Positions 38,752 to 47,808 of a stretch of 64,000 bases of DNA are shown piece after piece (position 1 is the first letter of the stretch; the number at the start of each line of letters is the position of its first letter). The translations under genes were made by a program, and so were the position numbers. Where the stretch lies: NCBI RefSeq assembly GCF_003725735.1, contig NZ_RJTM01000109.1, positions 1 through 64,000 on the forward strand, read 5' to 3'. Below the pieces are notes generated by a model. That model was not told where the DNA came from. It did not search any database and saw nothing but the letters and a program-made list of their open reading frames with translations. This DNA comes from Sinomicrobium pectinilyticum. Lineage in GTDB: Bacteria; Bacteroidota; Bacteroidia; Flavobacteriales; Flavobacteriaceae.

Positions 38752-39954
38752 CTATATACGGACCTGGCCATCGCCGTATACGTAATATTTATTTGTAACC
38801 AATTGTTCTAATCCCAATGGTCCCCTGTGATGTAGTTTGTCCGTACTTATCGCCAGTTCGGCTCCTACGCCCATCTGTCCGCCGTCGGTAAAACGGGTAG
38901 AGGCATTCTGGTATACCGCCGCACTATCTACCTGTTCCATAAAGGCAAGGGCAACGTCGTCATCTTCCGTAAGCACACAAGCGGAATGTCCGCCGGAATA
39001 CTTGTTGATCCTGTCTATGGCTTCTTCTACATTATCCACGGCTCCTATTACCGCTTTAAGGGCCAGGAACTCTTCATACCAGACGGACTCTTCTTCTACG
39101 GGCGAAGCATCCGGAAGGATCTTCTTTATATCGGTATCCGCAAGAAGTTCTACCGAATTCCGGTGCAATTCGCCGGCCAGTTCTTTTACCTTATCCTCAT
39201 ACCCGGGAATATTTTTATCTATCAGTATCTTGTCCAATGCATTACAGGCCGATATTTTATGGGTCTTGGCATTGACAATAACACGCAGGGTTTTATCCCA
39301 GTCCGCATCTTTGTTTATATATAGGAAATTATTTCCCCGTCCGCTTACCAGTACGGCACATTGCGCATGGTCTTTGACGAACTTAATAAGCCTTTCTCCC
39401 CCGCGGGGTACGATCAGGTCCAGCTTTTCGGGCGGATTTTTGAGGAAGTCCTGGGTTTCCTGGCGGTTCATGTTCAGCAACTGAATCCACGCTGCGGGCT
39501 GCAGCCCGTTTTCCTTCAATGCGCGGTGCCAGCATTCCTCCAGCTTTTTATTACTGTTCCAGGCTTCCTTTCCACCTTTGAGTAAAATCTTATTATTGGC
39601 TTTAAAAGCCAGAACGGCTGCTTCTATGGTCACATCGGGACGGGATTCATAAATAATCATTATGGTACCGAACGGCGCTGTTTTGTTCAGTATTTTCAAG
39701 CCGTTGTCCAGTTCCCGCGAGGATTTCAGCTTTCCTACGGGGTCGTCCTGTTCCCTGACCTCTTTTACCGCCTGGATCATACCGTCTATTTTGGCCTTGT
39801 TGACCACCAGCCTGTCATACATGGCACGGTCCGAACTGTCAAAGGAATCCAGGTCCTTTTTATTCGCCGCTATTATGGCTTCACGTTCTTCATCCAGGAT
39901 CCGCTCCATGGATTTCAGTACGTTGTTTTTTATGTCTTTTGCTAATAGTTTCAT
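38752..39954 (-). CDS. proA: Gamma-glutamyl phosphate reductase (glutamate-5-semialdehyde dehydrogenase)
   Basis: ProA reduces gamma-glutamyl phosphate to glutamate semialdehyde, the second step of proline synthesis. The 400-residue protein has the NADP-binding region APFGTIMIIYESRPDVTIE and the catalytic Cys in HKISACNALDKILID near residue 238. The late segments ASTRFTDGGQMGVGAELAIST and HHRGPLGLEQLVTNKY are ProA signatures. It is the last gene of proC-proB-proA. Confidence 0.96.
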   Translation of the reverse strand: MKLLAKDIKNNVLKSMERILDEEREAIIAANKKDLDSFDSSDRAMYDRLVVNKAKIDGMIQAVKEVREQDDPVGKLKSSRELDNGLKILNKTAPFGTIMIIYESRPDVTIEAAVLAFKANNKILLKGGKEAWNSNKKLEECWHRALKENGLQPAAWIQLLNMNRQETQDFLKNPPEKLDLIVPRGGERLIKFVKDHAQCAVLVSGRGNNFLYINKDADWDKTLRVIVNAKTHKISACNALDKILIDKNIPGYEDKVKELAGELHRNSVELLADTDIKKILPDASPVEEESVWYEEFLALKAVIGAVDNVEEAIDRINKYSGGHSACVLTEDDDVALAFMEQVDSAAVYQNASTRFTDGGQMGVGAELAISTDKLHHRGPLGLEQLVTNKYYVYGDGQVRI

Positions 39955-39971
39955 TGTGTTTGTTTTTTGGG

Positions 39972-40051
39972 GTCCGAAGCTCGGAGTACGAAGTCAGAAG
40001 CGGAGTTAATGCATACATAATACTTCCGACTTCGGGCTCCGGACTTCCGAC
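39972..40051. repeat. 29-bp imperfect inverted repeat between proB and proA
   Basis: The left arm 39972-40000 and the inverted right arm 40023-40051 agree at 23 of 29 positions around a 22-nt spacer. Each arm is made of short CGAAGT/CGGAAG units. As RNA it makes a large stem-loop inside the proB-proA message. A related short tract lies at 6465-6483. Confidence 0.75.
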
Positions 40052-40057
40052 TGTTCT

Positions 40058-40828
40058 TTATTCCACGATGCGGGTCCCTACGTCTTTTCCTTCTACTATA
40101 TCCATTATCACGCGGTTTCTTTTACCATTGGCAATATAGGTAGGAATATTTTTGGCCGCCGTATTCTTGGCGATCTTCAGTTTAGACGCCATACCGCCAC
40201 GACCGGAGGTTTCCCCCTTGTCCGTTTCCTCGATATACTGCTCCACTCGCTGACCTACCCTGACTTCGGGGATCAGTTCGGAATCATCCTTATCGGGGTG
40301 ACCGGTATAAAAACCGTCTATATCCGTAAGAATGATAAGCATATCCGCATGGATAAGTTCGGCGATGAGACTCGCCAGTTCATCGTTATCTGAGAACATG
40401 GAATGTGTTACGGAAACGGCATCGTCCTCATTGGCAATCGGTATAACACCTTCTGACATCAGTCCTTCGTAACAATTGATCATGTTCTTTCGGTGCTCTC
40501 CGGGATTAAAATCCCTCTTGGTGGCCAGCACCTGTGCACAACGCATACCGTAATCGTGGAAGAGGCTATAGTAATAGCGCATCATCCTCGGTTGCCCAAT
40601 AGCGGAATATACCTGTCTCCGAATAGATTTGTTCTTAATTTCACTGTCTCCCAGTATCTCCCGTCCTGCATTGGCCGAACCGGAACTGACCAGTACGGTC
40701 ATAATATCCTGTTCGTACAGTTCGGCAACCTGATCTACCAGTTTCTTTAAAATAGGCTGTACAATGCGATTGTCTTTGTTAATCATTACATTGGTACCTA
40801 CCTTGACTACTATCCTTTTCTTATACAT
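40058..40828 (-). CDS. proB: Glutamate 5-kinase (short form, no PUA domain)
   Basis: ProB phosphorylates glutamate at the gamma-carboxyl, the committed step of proline synthesis. The 256-residue amino-acid-kinase domain shows RIVVKVGTNVM, VLVSSGSANAG, FSDNDELASLIAEL and LTDIDGFYTGHP. The C-terminal PUA domain of the E. coli enzyme (about 367 residues) is missing, as in many other bacteria. It overlaps the proC 3' end by 8 bp. Confidence 0.95.
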   Translation of the reverse strand: MYKKRIVVKVGTNVMINKDNRIVQPILKKLVDQVAELYEQDIMTVLVSSGSANAGREILGDSEIKNKSIRRQVYSAIGQPRMMRYYYSLFHDYGMRCAQVLATKRDFNPGEHRKNMINCYEGLMSEGVIPIANEDDAVSVTHSMFSDNDELASLIAELIHADMLIILTDIDGFYTGHPDKDDSELIPEVRVGQRVEQYIEETDKGETSGRGGMASKLKIAKNTAAKNIPTYIANGKRNRVIMDIVEGKDVGTRIVE

Positions 40829-41642
40829 ATTCCTTATTGTTTTCTTTACCCAGCTGCACTGCTCTCTCGAAAGCAGCGTGTGCCGCGTCCTTAATAAGCT
40901 CTTTTACATTGTTTTCTTCCATAGAATCCAGGGCTGCACGGGTAGTCCCTCCCTTGGAAGCCACTCTGTCCATCCACGCCGTGGGGTCGAGGTCGGAGCT
41001 GTTAAACAGTTCCACAGCTCCCTGGAAAGTCTGTGCCACCATAAGACGGGCATCTTTCTGGGAAAATCCCATTTTTACGGCAGCCTCCATCATAGACTGC
41101 ATGAAATAGAATATGTAAGCGGGACCCGATCCGGAAATCCCTGTAGATTTGTCTATTTCCATTTCGTTGGCCAGAAGTATAGACCTCCCCGTAGTGTCAA
41201 TAAGACGTTCTACCGTGAGCAACTCCAGCCTGGAGACCTGTTTTGATGCGGTAAAAGAAGTAAATCCGTGCCCCACTTTCGCTGCAAGGTTAGGCATGGC
41301 ACGTACCACTTTTTTAATACCCATGGCCTCCTGCATGGTTTTAATGGTAACACCGGCCATAATGGAGATAAAGATCTGCCCCGGCTTTTTGTGCTCCCTG
41401 ATCGCTTCAAAAAGTGCATCGCTGTTATAGGGTTTTACGGCGATGAACACAATGTCTGCCTGTGGCAGACAATCCTCAATTTTCTCATAAACGTCAAACT
41501 CGTCGTTTTTCCGCAGTGCATCGGTTTTCTCCCGTGCACTGTCTAAAATCAATAGGTCCTTTTTCTTTAATAAGTCTGATTGGGCCATCCCCTGGGCATA
41601 CGTTAGCCCCATGTTTCCGGCGCCAATTACTAGAACTTTCAT
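40821..41642 (-). CDS. proC: Pyrroline-5-carboxylate reductase
   Basis: ProC reduces pyrroline-5-carboxylate to proline. The 273-residue protein has the N-terminal Rossmann motif VIGAGNMG, the central FIAVKPY and MAGVTIKTM, and the C-terminal signature TGISGSGPAYIFYFMQSMMEA. It is the first gene of the proC-proB-proA unit, which makes proline from glutamate. Confidence 0.96.
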   Translation of the reverse strand: MKVLVIGAGNMGLTYAQGMAQSDLLKKKDLLILDSAREKTDALRKNDEFDVYEKIEDCLPQADIVFIAVKPYNSDALFEAIREHKKPGQIFISIMAGVTIKTMQEAMGIKKVVRAMPNLAAKVGHGFTSFTASKQVSRLELLTVERLIDTTGRSILLANEMEIDKSTGISGSGPAYIFYFMQSMMEAAVKMGFSQKDARLMVAQTFQGAVELFNSSDLDPTAWMDRVASKGGTTRAALDSMEENNVKELIKDAAHAAFERAVQLGKENNKEYV

Positions 41643-41986
41643 TTGATAAAGTTTTATAGTTATTATTTATATTTGCTTTTATACCCGCAAGGAACGTGCT
41701 GAATTTTGCCAAAAAAAAGAAAACCACTCTAAAACGGGAAAATCAAAAACACATAAGTTACTAAAAACAAGACAATTATTTGTGTTTGTTTATTTTTTTA
41801 ACATTTTTAAAGAATTTTCTGTAGACTTAAATGCAGGTGGAAAAAGACCGCCATATATGCATAAACCTGAAAAAAAGGCAGGTTTTAACCTGTTTTTTAA
41901 CATTTAGTTAACAAACAGTAAAGGTGTCAGGTTTATGACAATTGAGGATTTGCAGACTGCTTAAGAGTGGCCGCCGGGAAATAAAA
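41643..41986. other. Intergenic region upstream of proC
   Basis: The stretch is AT-rich next to proC, where its promoter must lie. It also contains the palindrome CAGGTTTTAACCTG (41879-41892) with an extra AACCTG half-site 10 bp to its left, a possible operator. No leader peptide or gene is visible. Confidence 0.45.
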
Positions 41987-42012
41987 AACGGGAATCCTTT
42001 CAGATCCCCGTT
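41987..42012 (-). terminator. Terminator of the first outer-membrane barrel gene
   Basis: On the minus strand AACGGGGAT and ATTCCCGTT form a near-perfect stem followed by TTTTTATTT, 27 bp after the stop codon. Confidence 0.8.
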
Positions 42013-42038
42013 ATTACTTTTTGTAAAAAGGTTGTTAT

Positions 42039-42602
42039 CTAAAACCTGTAACCAAAACCTACCTGGAAGTTTCTTGTTTTTATATCTACACCCGAGAAAA
42101 CTACATCTCCAAGATAAAAATCATCAATCTCTGATATATCAGTTAACCCCAGATTATATCTGGCGTCAAAAAAGAAACCGCTTGGCAGTTCATATCCTGC
42201 CCCGAAACTCAAACTGAAATTTGTTGTCTTAAGACCTTCCGTTCCACCATCCGCATCTACTAATATTCCTAATTGTGGACCAGCCTGTATATTAAAGCCT
42301 TCCACCACATAGAATTTGGCCAGTACCGGAATGTTTATATAAGAAATATCTCCGTCCTTAATTCCTTCGCTGGAAAAAAGGGCTTCGGGCTGAATATGAA
42401 ATTTTTCGGAAATCCCGAAATCCGCAAGTCCACCGATATAAAACCCAGTTCTCCCATCAGGCGAACTGCTTCCCCAATTATCAATATTTGTTTTAATATT
42501 CGAGAAGTTCAATCCGGCCTTTACCCCAAAGGTAACATCCTGTGCGGCAGCATTGAATACAAAACCAAGGGCTATTACGGCAATGAGTAATAATTTTTTC
42601 AT
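42039..42602 (-). CDS. Outer-membrane beta-barrel protein (porin family)
   Basis: This 187-residue protein has a signal peptide (residues 1-20, ending NAAAQ) and a beta-barrel of about eight strands. It opens VTFGVKAGLNFSNI and ends in an aromatic strand (VGFGYRF), as barrel-assembly substrates do. It belongs to the outer-membrane-protein beta-barrel domain family (OMP_b-brl). It is a paralogue of the next protein, sharing FGxKxGxNF, GRTGFHIG-like and IQAGPQLGI-like segments. The function is unknown. Confidence 0.85.
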   Translation of the reverse strand: MKKLLLIAVIALGFVFNAAAQDVTFGVKAGLNFSNIKTNIDNWGSSSPDGRTGFYIGGLADFGISEKFHIQPEALFSSEGIKDGDISYINIPVLAKFYVVEGFNIQAGPQLGILVDADGGTEGLKTTNFSLSFGAGYELPSGFFFDARYNLGLTDISEIDDFYLGDVVFSGVDIKTRNFQVGFGYRF

Positions 42603-42666
42603 ATTGATGAATTTTAAAATTAACGGGGCTAATATAAAGGATATTTTAATGTCGGGATATAAAAAA

Positions 42667-42690
42667 AGCGAAAGTCGTGTAACTTTCGCT
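42667..42690 (-). terminator. Terminator between the two barrel genes
   Basis: AGCGAAAGT and ACTTTCGCT pair perfectly around a 6-nt loop; on the minus strand a T run follows. The two barrel genes are therefore separate units despite being tandem. Confidence 0.88.
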
Positions 42691-42722
42691 TTCCGTTTAT
42701 GCTGCTTTTTTCGGTTTCTTCC

Positions 42723-43253
42723 CTAGAAGAAAAGATATCCTACCGACAATTGGAATACGGAGTTTTTTACATTTTCATCGGAAACATCGCTAAGTCCAAA
42801 ATTATACCTTCCTTGTGCAAAAAAACTTCCTATCTTATATTCAACTCCAACGGCCCCGCTCATTTCAAAGCTTTTTACATCCGTTTCAAGGCCTTCGAAA
42901 TCATCCTTTACATTGATTCCGAACTGAGGTCCCGCTTGTACACTAAAGCCGTCCGTAAGATAATATTTTGCTAATACAGGGACATTCACATAATCCAGAT
43001 TAAGATCGGCATCCGACAATTTTGCTCCCTGAGCAGAATACAATACTTCCGGCTGAATTGAAAATTTATCGGTCAGCCCCAATTCTGCTAATAAACCGAT
43101 ATGGAAACCAGTCCGCCCATCAAAGCCATCGGCATCATCCCCGTTTAAATTGGCAAAGTTAACCCCGCCTTTAGCACCGAAATGAACGGATTGTGCATTA
43201 CCGTAAAGCGATACGCCGATAACGGCCATAATTACTAAAACAATCTTTTTCAT
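42723..43253 (-). CDS. Outer-membrane beta-barrel protein (paralogue)
   Basis: This 176-residue barrel has a signal peptide (residues 1-20, ending YGNAQ), the opening VHFGAKGGVNFANL and the C-terminal strand LSVGYLFF. It resembles the neighbour at 42039 across its length, for example FSIQPEVLYSAQGAK against FHIQPEALFSSEGIK. A tandem duplication is the simplest origin. The ATG at 43253 is preferred to the GTG one codon upstream. Confidence 0.85.
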   Translation of the reverse strand: MKKIVLVIMAVIGVSLYGNAQSVHFGAKGGVNFANLNGDDADGFDGRTGFHIGLLAELGLTDKFSIQPEVLYSAQGAKLSDADLNLDYVNVPVLAKYYLTDGFSVQAGPQFGINVKDDFEGLETDVKSFEMSGAVGVEYKIGSFFAQGRYNFGLSDVSDENVKNSVFQLSVGYLFF

Positions 43254-43478
43254 CACTAATGGTTTTTGTGTTTTATAAAGTAAAGATACTTATATTTTGT
43301 TCCAAATCCACAAAAAGTGTATTATTTTTAGTACAGGTTTTTCCGAAAATGATAAAAAACTGACATACATCGGAATAGCAAAATTCCGGGAAGCGGATAC
43401 GGGGATATGTACAGCTTTCCTATGGATGTTCTCTATATATTCTGTATATTTATCGATATTCAACATATTTATCTCACC

Positions 43479-44393
43479 ATGAATCACAATATCAATATTA
43501 TAGAATTTCCATCGAATTTGGGATTGAAAGAACCTGAACCGGGAGTGGAACCCGGGGTACGGAACTTACCGGACTGGCTTCGGGAAAACGGTTTTTACGA
43601 TTTATTAAAACCTCAGCATATCTATACACTGGAACCTCCGCAGTATTCCATGAAAATGGACGAGGACGCGGGGGTGAGAAACAGCGAAGCTATTATCGGC
43701 TATGCCAAACAACAGGCGGAACTACTGGATAAGGTTTTTGACGAAGGCCCTTTTCCCGTTATCCTGGGCGGGGATTGCAGTATTATAATGGGGAGCGCCA
43801 TGGCACTGAAGAAAAAAGGGAATTACGGTTTGTTTTACCTGGACGGGCATACGGACTTTATGCTGCCCGAACTGTCTCAGACCGGCGGGCTTGCCGGTAT
43901 GGACCTTGCCGTGGTTACCGGCCACGGGCACCCGAAACTGACGGATATAAACGGACTGAAGCCTTATTTTAAGGAAGAGAATGTCTGGTCCGTAGGAAAC
44001 CGGGAATACGAGGTGGACTATGTAGCCCCAATCCTGGAGTCCGACATACATTATTTTGACCTGGAGGATTTACAGGACAAGGGAACGGAACGGTGTACGA
44101 ACGAATTCCTACAAATGGTAGAGGACAACAATCTTGACGGTTTTTTTATTCATGTAGATGCGGATGTGCTGGACGATATTATTATGCCGGCCGTAGACAG
44201 CCGGGCCAAGGACGGCCTCACTTATGCGGAACTGAACCACATCCTGGAGAAACTACTGGCCAGCGAAAAAGCAGTCGGTATTGAAATTACTATCCTCGAT
44301 CCGGACCTGGATCCTACTGCAGAGTACACGAAAGAATTTATCGCTAACCTGGGGAAGTGTATCCTGGATGCCCGCAAATATCCGGATATGTAA
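43479..44393 (+). CDS. Arginase/agmatinase-family hydrolase
   Basis: This 304-residue protein has the ureohydrolase fold, which hydrolyses guanidino compounds such as arginine, agmatine or formiminoglutamate using two Mn ions. The metal motifs are present in order: GGDCS near residue 95, DGHTD near residue 122 and HVDADVLD near residue 225. The first motif is normally GGDHS; here the ligand His is Cys. The start is ATG 43479. The substrate cannot be named. It stands alone, convergent with rlmN. Confidence 0.85.
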   Translation: MNHNINIIEFPSNLGLKEPEPGVEPGVRNLPDWLRENGFYDLLKPQHIYTLEPPQYSMKMDEDAGVRNSEAIIGYAKQQAELLDKVFDEGPFPVILGGDCSIIMGSAMALKKKGNYGLFYLDGHTDFMLPELSQTGGLAGMDLAVVTGHGHPKLTDINGLKPYFKEENVWSVGNREYEVDYVAPILESDIHYFDLEDLQDKGTERCTNEFLQMVEDNNLDGFFIHVDADVLDDIIMPAVDSRAKDGLTYAELNHILEKLLASEKAVGIEITILDPDLDPTAEYTKEFIANLGKCILDARKYPDM

Positions 44394-44409
44394 CCCGGGG
44401 GTATTCCGT

Positions 44410-45450
44410 TCAGGATTTGTTGGCCAGTTGCCCGCAGGCAGCATCTATATCTTTTCCGCGTGAACGACGAATGGTAACGGTTATACCGTTCTCTTCCAGC
44501 ACTTCGCGGTAAAGCTCCAGCGCCGCAGGATCTGCCTGGGCGAAATGTTCGTCACCAATGGGGTTATATTCTATAATATTTACCTTGGAGGGTGCGAAAC
44601 GGCAAAAGCGCGCCAGTGCTTCGGCATCTTTTCTCTTGTCGTTAATGTCTTTCCATACCACGTATTCGTAGGTGATCCTGCTTCTGGTTTTCTGATACCA
44701 GTATTCCAGGGCTTCCCGGAGTTCCTGTAAGGGAAAGTGTTCGTTAAAAGGCATGATGGAGGTACGCACCTCATCTAAGGCCGAGTGCAGGGAAACGGCA
44801 AGTTTGAATTTCACCTCATCGTCCGCCAGTTTCCTGATCATTTTCGGCACCCCGGAGGTGGAAACGATAATTCGTCTCGGGGACATGCCAAGACCTTCGG
44901 GAGAAGTGATCTTTTCAATGGCTTTTAATACGTTATTGTAATTCATGAGCGGTTCGCCCATCCCCATAAAAACGATATTGCTCAATGGCCTGCCGTAATA
45001 CAAACGGCTTTCGTTATCTATGGCCACCACCTGGTCATAAATCTCATCAGGATTCAGGTTACGCATGCGTTTCAGGCGTGCCGTAGCACAGAACTTGCAG
45101 TCCAGGCTACACCCTACCTGGCTGGACACACAGGCGGTAGTACGGGTATCCGTAGGTATCAGTACAGATTCCACGATGAGGCCGTCGTGCAGGCGTACGG
45201 CATTTTTGATAGTCCCGTCGTTACTGCGCTGCATACGGTCTACCTCTATGTGATTGATCACAAAGTGGTCTTCCAGCATTTGCCTGGTGTCTTTGGAAAG
45301 GTTTGTCATTCCTTCAAAAGAATGTACGCCCTTGTTCCAGAGCCATTCGTAGACCTGGTTGCCCCTAAAGGCCTTATCGCCCCGGCTGGTAAAAAAATCG
45401 CGGAGCTGTTCTTTGCTAAGGGCCCGTATGTCTCTTTTTGTTGTCTGCAT
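44410..45450 (-). CDS. rlmN: 23S rRNA (adenine-2503-C2) methyltransferase RlmN
   Basis: RlmN is a radical-SAM enzyme that methylates A2503 of 23S rRNA and A37 of some tRNAs. The 346-residue protein has the cluster motif CSLDCKFC near residue 115, VFMGMGEPLMNY near residue 160 and the C-terminal catalytic Cys in DIDAACGQL. Length and motifs are standard. Confidence 0.97.
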   Translation of the reverse strand: MQTTKRDIRALSKEQLRDFFTSRGDKAFRGNQVYEWLWNKGVHSFEGMTNLSKDTRQMLEDHFVINHIEVDRMQRSNDGTIKNAVRLHDGLIVESVLIPTDTRTTACVSSQVGCSLDCKFCATARLKRMRNLNPDEIYDQVVAIDNESRLYYGRPLSNIVFMGMGEPLMNYNNVLKAIEKITSPEGLGMSPRRIIVSTSGVPKMIRKLADDEVKFKLAVSLHSALDEVRTSIMPFNEHFPLQELREALEYWYQKTRSRITYEYVVWKDINDKRKDAEALARFCRFAPSKVNIIEYNPIGDEHFAQADPAALELYREVLEENGITVTIRRSRGKDIDAACGQLANKS

Positions 45451-45474
45451 ATGTGTGCAAAGGTAGTGAACTTA

Positions 45475-45520
45475 TAGGTTACAGGTTACAGGTTGCAGGT
45501 TACAGGTTGCGGGTTGCGGG
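45475..45520. repeat. Short tandem repeats (GTTACAGG type), locus B
   Basis: Six or so 7-bp units (GTTACAG, GTTGCAG, GTTGCGG) lie directly after the rlmN start and 14 bp before hairpin element copy B. Confidence 0.85.
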
Positions 45521-45533
45521 TTTGAGCAGGCGA

Positions 45534-45580
45534 GGTGGCTGAGTGCTTTCGCCCTTCCGGCGAAGTGTACCGAAGCCACC
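45534..45580. repeat. GGTGGCTGAGTG nested-hairpin element, copy B
   Basis: The outer stem is GGTGGCT with AGCCACC. The inner hairpin CTTTCGCC / GGCGAAG has a different sequence from copies A and C but the same structure. The flanking GAGTG and TGTACCGA linkers are conserved. Confidence 0.85.
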
Positions 45581-45671
45581 GGAGGCGGCTGTAAACCACA
45601 AATCCCGGGTTCCGTACATTTTGAATATGTTCCGAAACCCGGGATTCCGATATGGTACCTACTAAAGACGC

Positions 45672-46721
45672 TTACAGTATAAGCATGGCATCCCCGTAGG
45701 AATAGAATTTATATTTTTCTTTCACCGCTTCTTCATAGGCCTTCTTGATGAGATCGTGACCTGCAAAGGCAGAAACCATCATCAGCAAGGTGGATTTCGG
45801 TGTGTGGAAATTGGTTACCATACAGTCTGCGATACTGAAATCATACGGGGGGAAAATAAATTTATTCGTCCACCCTTCGTAAGGGTTCAGCAGTTTTTCG
45901 GAAGACACGGAACTTTCCAGTGCACGCATAACCGTTGTTCCAATGGCGCAAACTTTCTTTTTATTCCGTTTGGCCTCGTTGACTATTCTGGTCGCTTCTT
46001 CCGGGATAAGCAATTCCTCACTGTCCATTTTGTGCTTGGAAAGGTCTTCCACTTCTACCGGGTTAAAGGTTCCGAGTCCTACGTGGAGGGTAACTTCGGC
46101 AAACCGGGCTCCTTTGATCTCTAGGCGTTTTAACAGGTGCTTGGAAAAATGCAGCCCTGCGGTAGGCGCTGCCACCGCCCCTTCGTACTTGGCATAAATA
46201 GTCTGGTAACGTTCTTCATCCTCGGGCTCTACTTCTCTTTTGATGTATTTCGGAAGCGGGGTCTCCCCGAGTTCTTTCAGTTTCTGCCTGAAATCCTCGT
46301 ATGAACCGTCATACAGGAAACGCAGTGTACGTCCCCGGGATGTCGTATTATCTATAACTTCGGCCACAAGGCTTTCGTCATCGCCGAAATAGAGTTTATT
46401 TCCTATACGGATCTTCCTTGCGGGGTCCACAAGAACATCCCACAAACGCTGCTCTTCATTGAGTTCGCGAAGCAGGAATACTTCTATCCTGGCCCCGGTC
46501 TTTTCCTTGTTACCGTACAAACGGGCCGGGAACACCTTGGTGTTGTTCAATACCATCACATCGCCTTCATCAAAGTAGTCGATAAGATCCTTGAACATCT
46601 TGTGCTCTATAGTGCCGTCTTTGCGGTTTACCACCATCAGCCTGGCTTCGTCCCTGTTTTCGGAGGGGTATTCTGCCAGTAATTCTTTCGGAAGATCAAA
46701 ATTAAAATGAGATAACTTCAT
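45672..46721 (-). CDS. queA: S-adenosylmethionine:tRNA ribosyltransferase-isomerase QueA
   Basis: QueA transfers the ribose of SAM to preQ1 in tRNA, making epoxyqueuosine. The 349-residue protein starts [20 protein letters not shown] and has [32 protein letters not shown] and the C-terminal [15 protein letters not shown], all family signatures. The start is ATG 46721; the 57-codon extension upstream is not conserved. Other queuosine genes are not in the window. Confidence 0.97.
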   Translation of the reverse strand: MKLSHFNFDLPKELLAEYPSENRDEARLMVVNRKDGTIEHKMFKDLIDYFDEGDVMVLNNTKVFPARLYGNKEKTGARIEVFLLRELNEEQRLWDVLVDPARKIRIGNKLYFGDDESLVAEVIDNTTSRGRTLRFLYDGSYEDFRQKLKELGETPLPKYIKREVEPEDEERYQTIYAKYEGAVAAPTAGLHFSKHLLKRLEIKGARFAEVTLHVGLGTFNPVEVEDLSKHKMDSEELLIPEEATRIVNEAKRNKKKVCAIGTTVMRALESSVSSEKLLNPYEGWTNKFIFPPYDFSIADCMVTNFHTPKSTLLMMVSAFAGHDLIKKAYEEAVKEKYKFYSYGDAMLIL

Positions 46722-46901
46722 GTGCTTGATTTTTTTTACACCGGTATCGCCGGCGCATTCTCCTCCCGCCTTGCCCGGGATTCGTTTGTTCTGGATTTTT
46801 TTACGAAGCTGCAAATATACGACCCCCGGACAGGGGTTGTCAAGGAAATGGTCAAATTTATTTGGAAGACAGGCACTTCCCCTGTAAAACACCGGAAAAC
46901 T

Positions 46902-47750
46902 TCAGGAATATTTATCTATGATCCGCCGCACCCCCAGCTGGTACCCGGAACCGAACAGATTGAGATGCACCAGCAAATAATACAATTGCCATATATCGAG
47001 GCGGTCACCCCATCCTTCACTGAGCGGAAAAACCTCGTTATAGGCATCCGTAACCGTTTGCGGAAACCCTCCGAAAAGGTGCATCATGGCGATATCGGTC
47101 TCACGGTGACCGTAGGCCACGGCAGGGTCTATCAGGCAGGGATTGCCGTCCCTGCACACCAGGTAATTGCCATTCCACAGGTCTCCGTGCACCAATGCCG
47201 GGCGCTCGTCCGGAATTACTTCCTGCATGTTTTTATACAGGGCATCGGTCTGAAAACGGTATCCCTGGTCGTATGCCATACGGAACTGGGGTTGCAACCG
47301 CTGGCTGATATAGAACTCCACGGCGTTTTTACACCGTTCGTTATACTGGGGCAGGCTGCCTATGTAATTGGAGTTTTCAAAACCGAAACTGTCTGAGGTA
47401 TTCCCGTGCAATGCGGCCAGTTGTCTCCCGAACACATGCCAGAAATCAGGCGCCGGGGTCCCGGCTTCCATATGTTCGAGTATCAGATAGGCTTCATCTC
47501 CTTCCTCTCCGTGTGCTATAACCGCCGGGGTGTGCATGGCCCCGGACCTGCTCAGCGTTCCCAGTCCTTTCGCCTCGGCAGGGAACATCCCCGGATAGCG
47601 GGAGGCACTGTTGAGTTTCAAAACAAATTTTCCGGAAGCGGTATCCAGCAGGTATACTTCATTGATATCTCCCCCGGAAAGCGGGGTAGTATTGCGTATT
47701 TCGGTCTGAAGAACCCGGTTAAGCGAATTTCTGACGGTATCGGTAATCAT
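46902..47750 (-). CDS. Fructosamine/ketosamine-3-kinase family protein
   Basis: This 282-residue protein resembles the fructosamine-kinase family, which phosphorylates sugar-modified lysines and so removes early glycation products. The N-terminal SGGDINEVYLLDT and KFVLKLN (ATP-binding Lys) are present. The catalytic loop reads LVHGDLWNGNYL, with the metal-binding LIDPAVAYGHRETDIAMM after it. The bacterial substrate could be a protein or a small ketosamine. Confidence 0.88.
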   Translation of the reverse strand: MITDTVRNSLNRVLQTEIRNTTPLSGGDINEVYLLDTASGKFVLKLNSASRYPGMFPAEAKGLGTLSRSGAMHTPAVIAHGEEGDEAYLILEHMEAGTPAPDFWHVFGRQLAALHGNTSDSFGFENSNYIGSLPQYNERCKNAVEFYISQRLQPQFRMAYDQGYRFQTDALYKNMQEVIPDERPALVHGDLWNGNYLVCRDGNPCLIDPAVAYGHRETDIAMMHLFGGFPQTVTDAYNEVFPLSEGWGDRLDIWQLYYLLVHLNLFGSGYQLGVRRIIDKYS

Positions 47751-47808
47751 TACTCGGGGTGTTTTAGGATGTGTGCAAAGGCAGACGGGAGCCTGCCTTT
47801 ACAGAATT

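Noticed and set aside
46722-46892. 57-residue N-terminal extension of QueA
   Set aside because: QueA proteins begin at the MKLSHFNF-type sequence; the extension has no conserved features.
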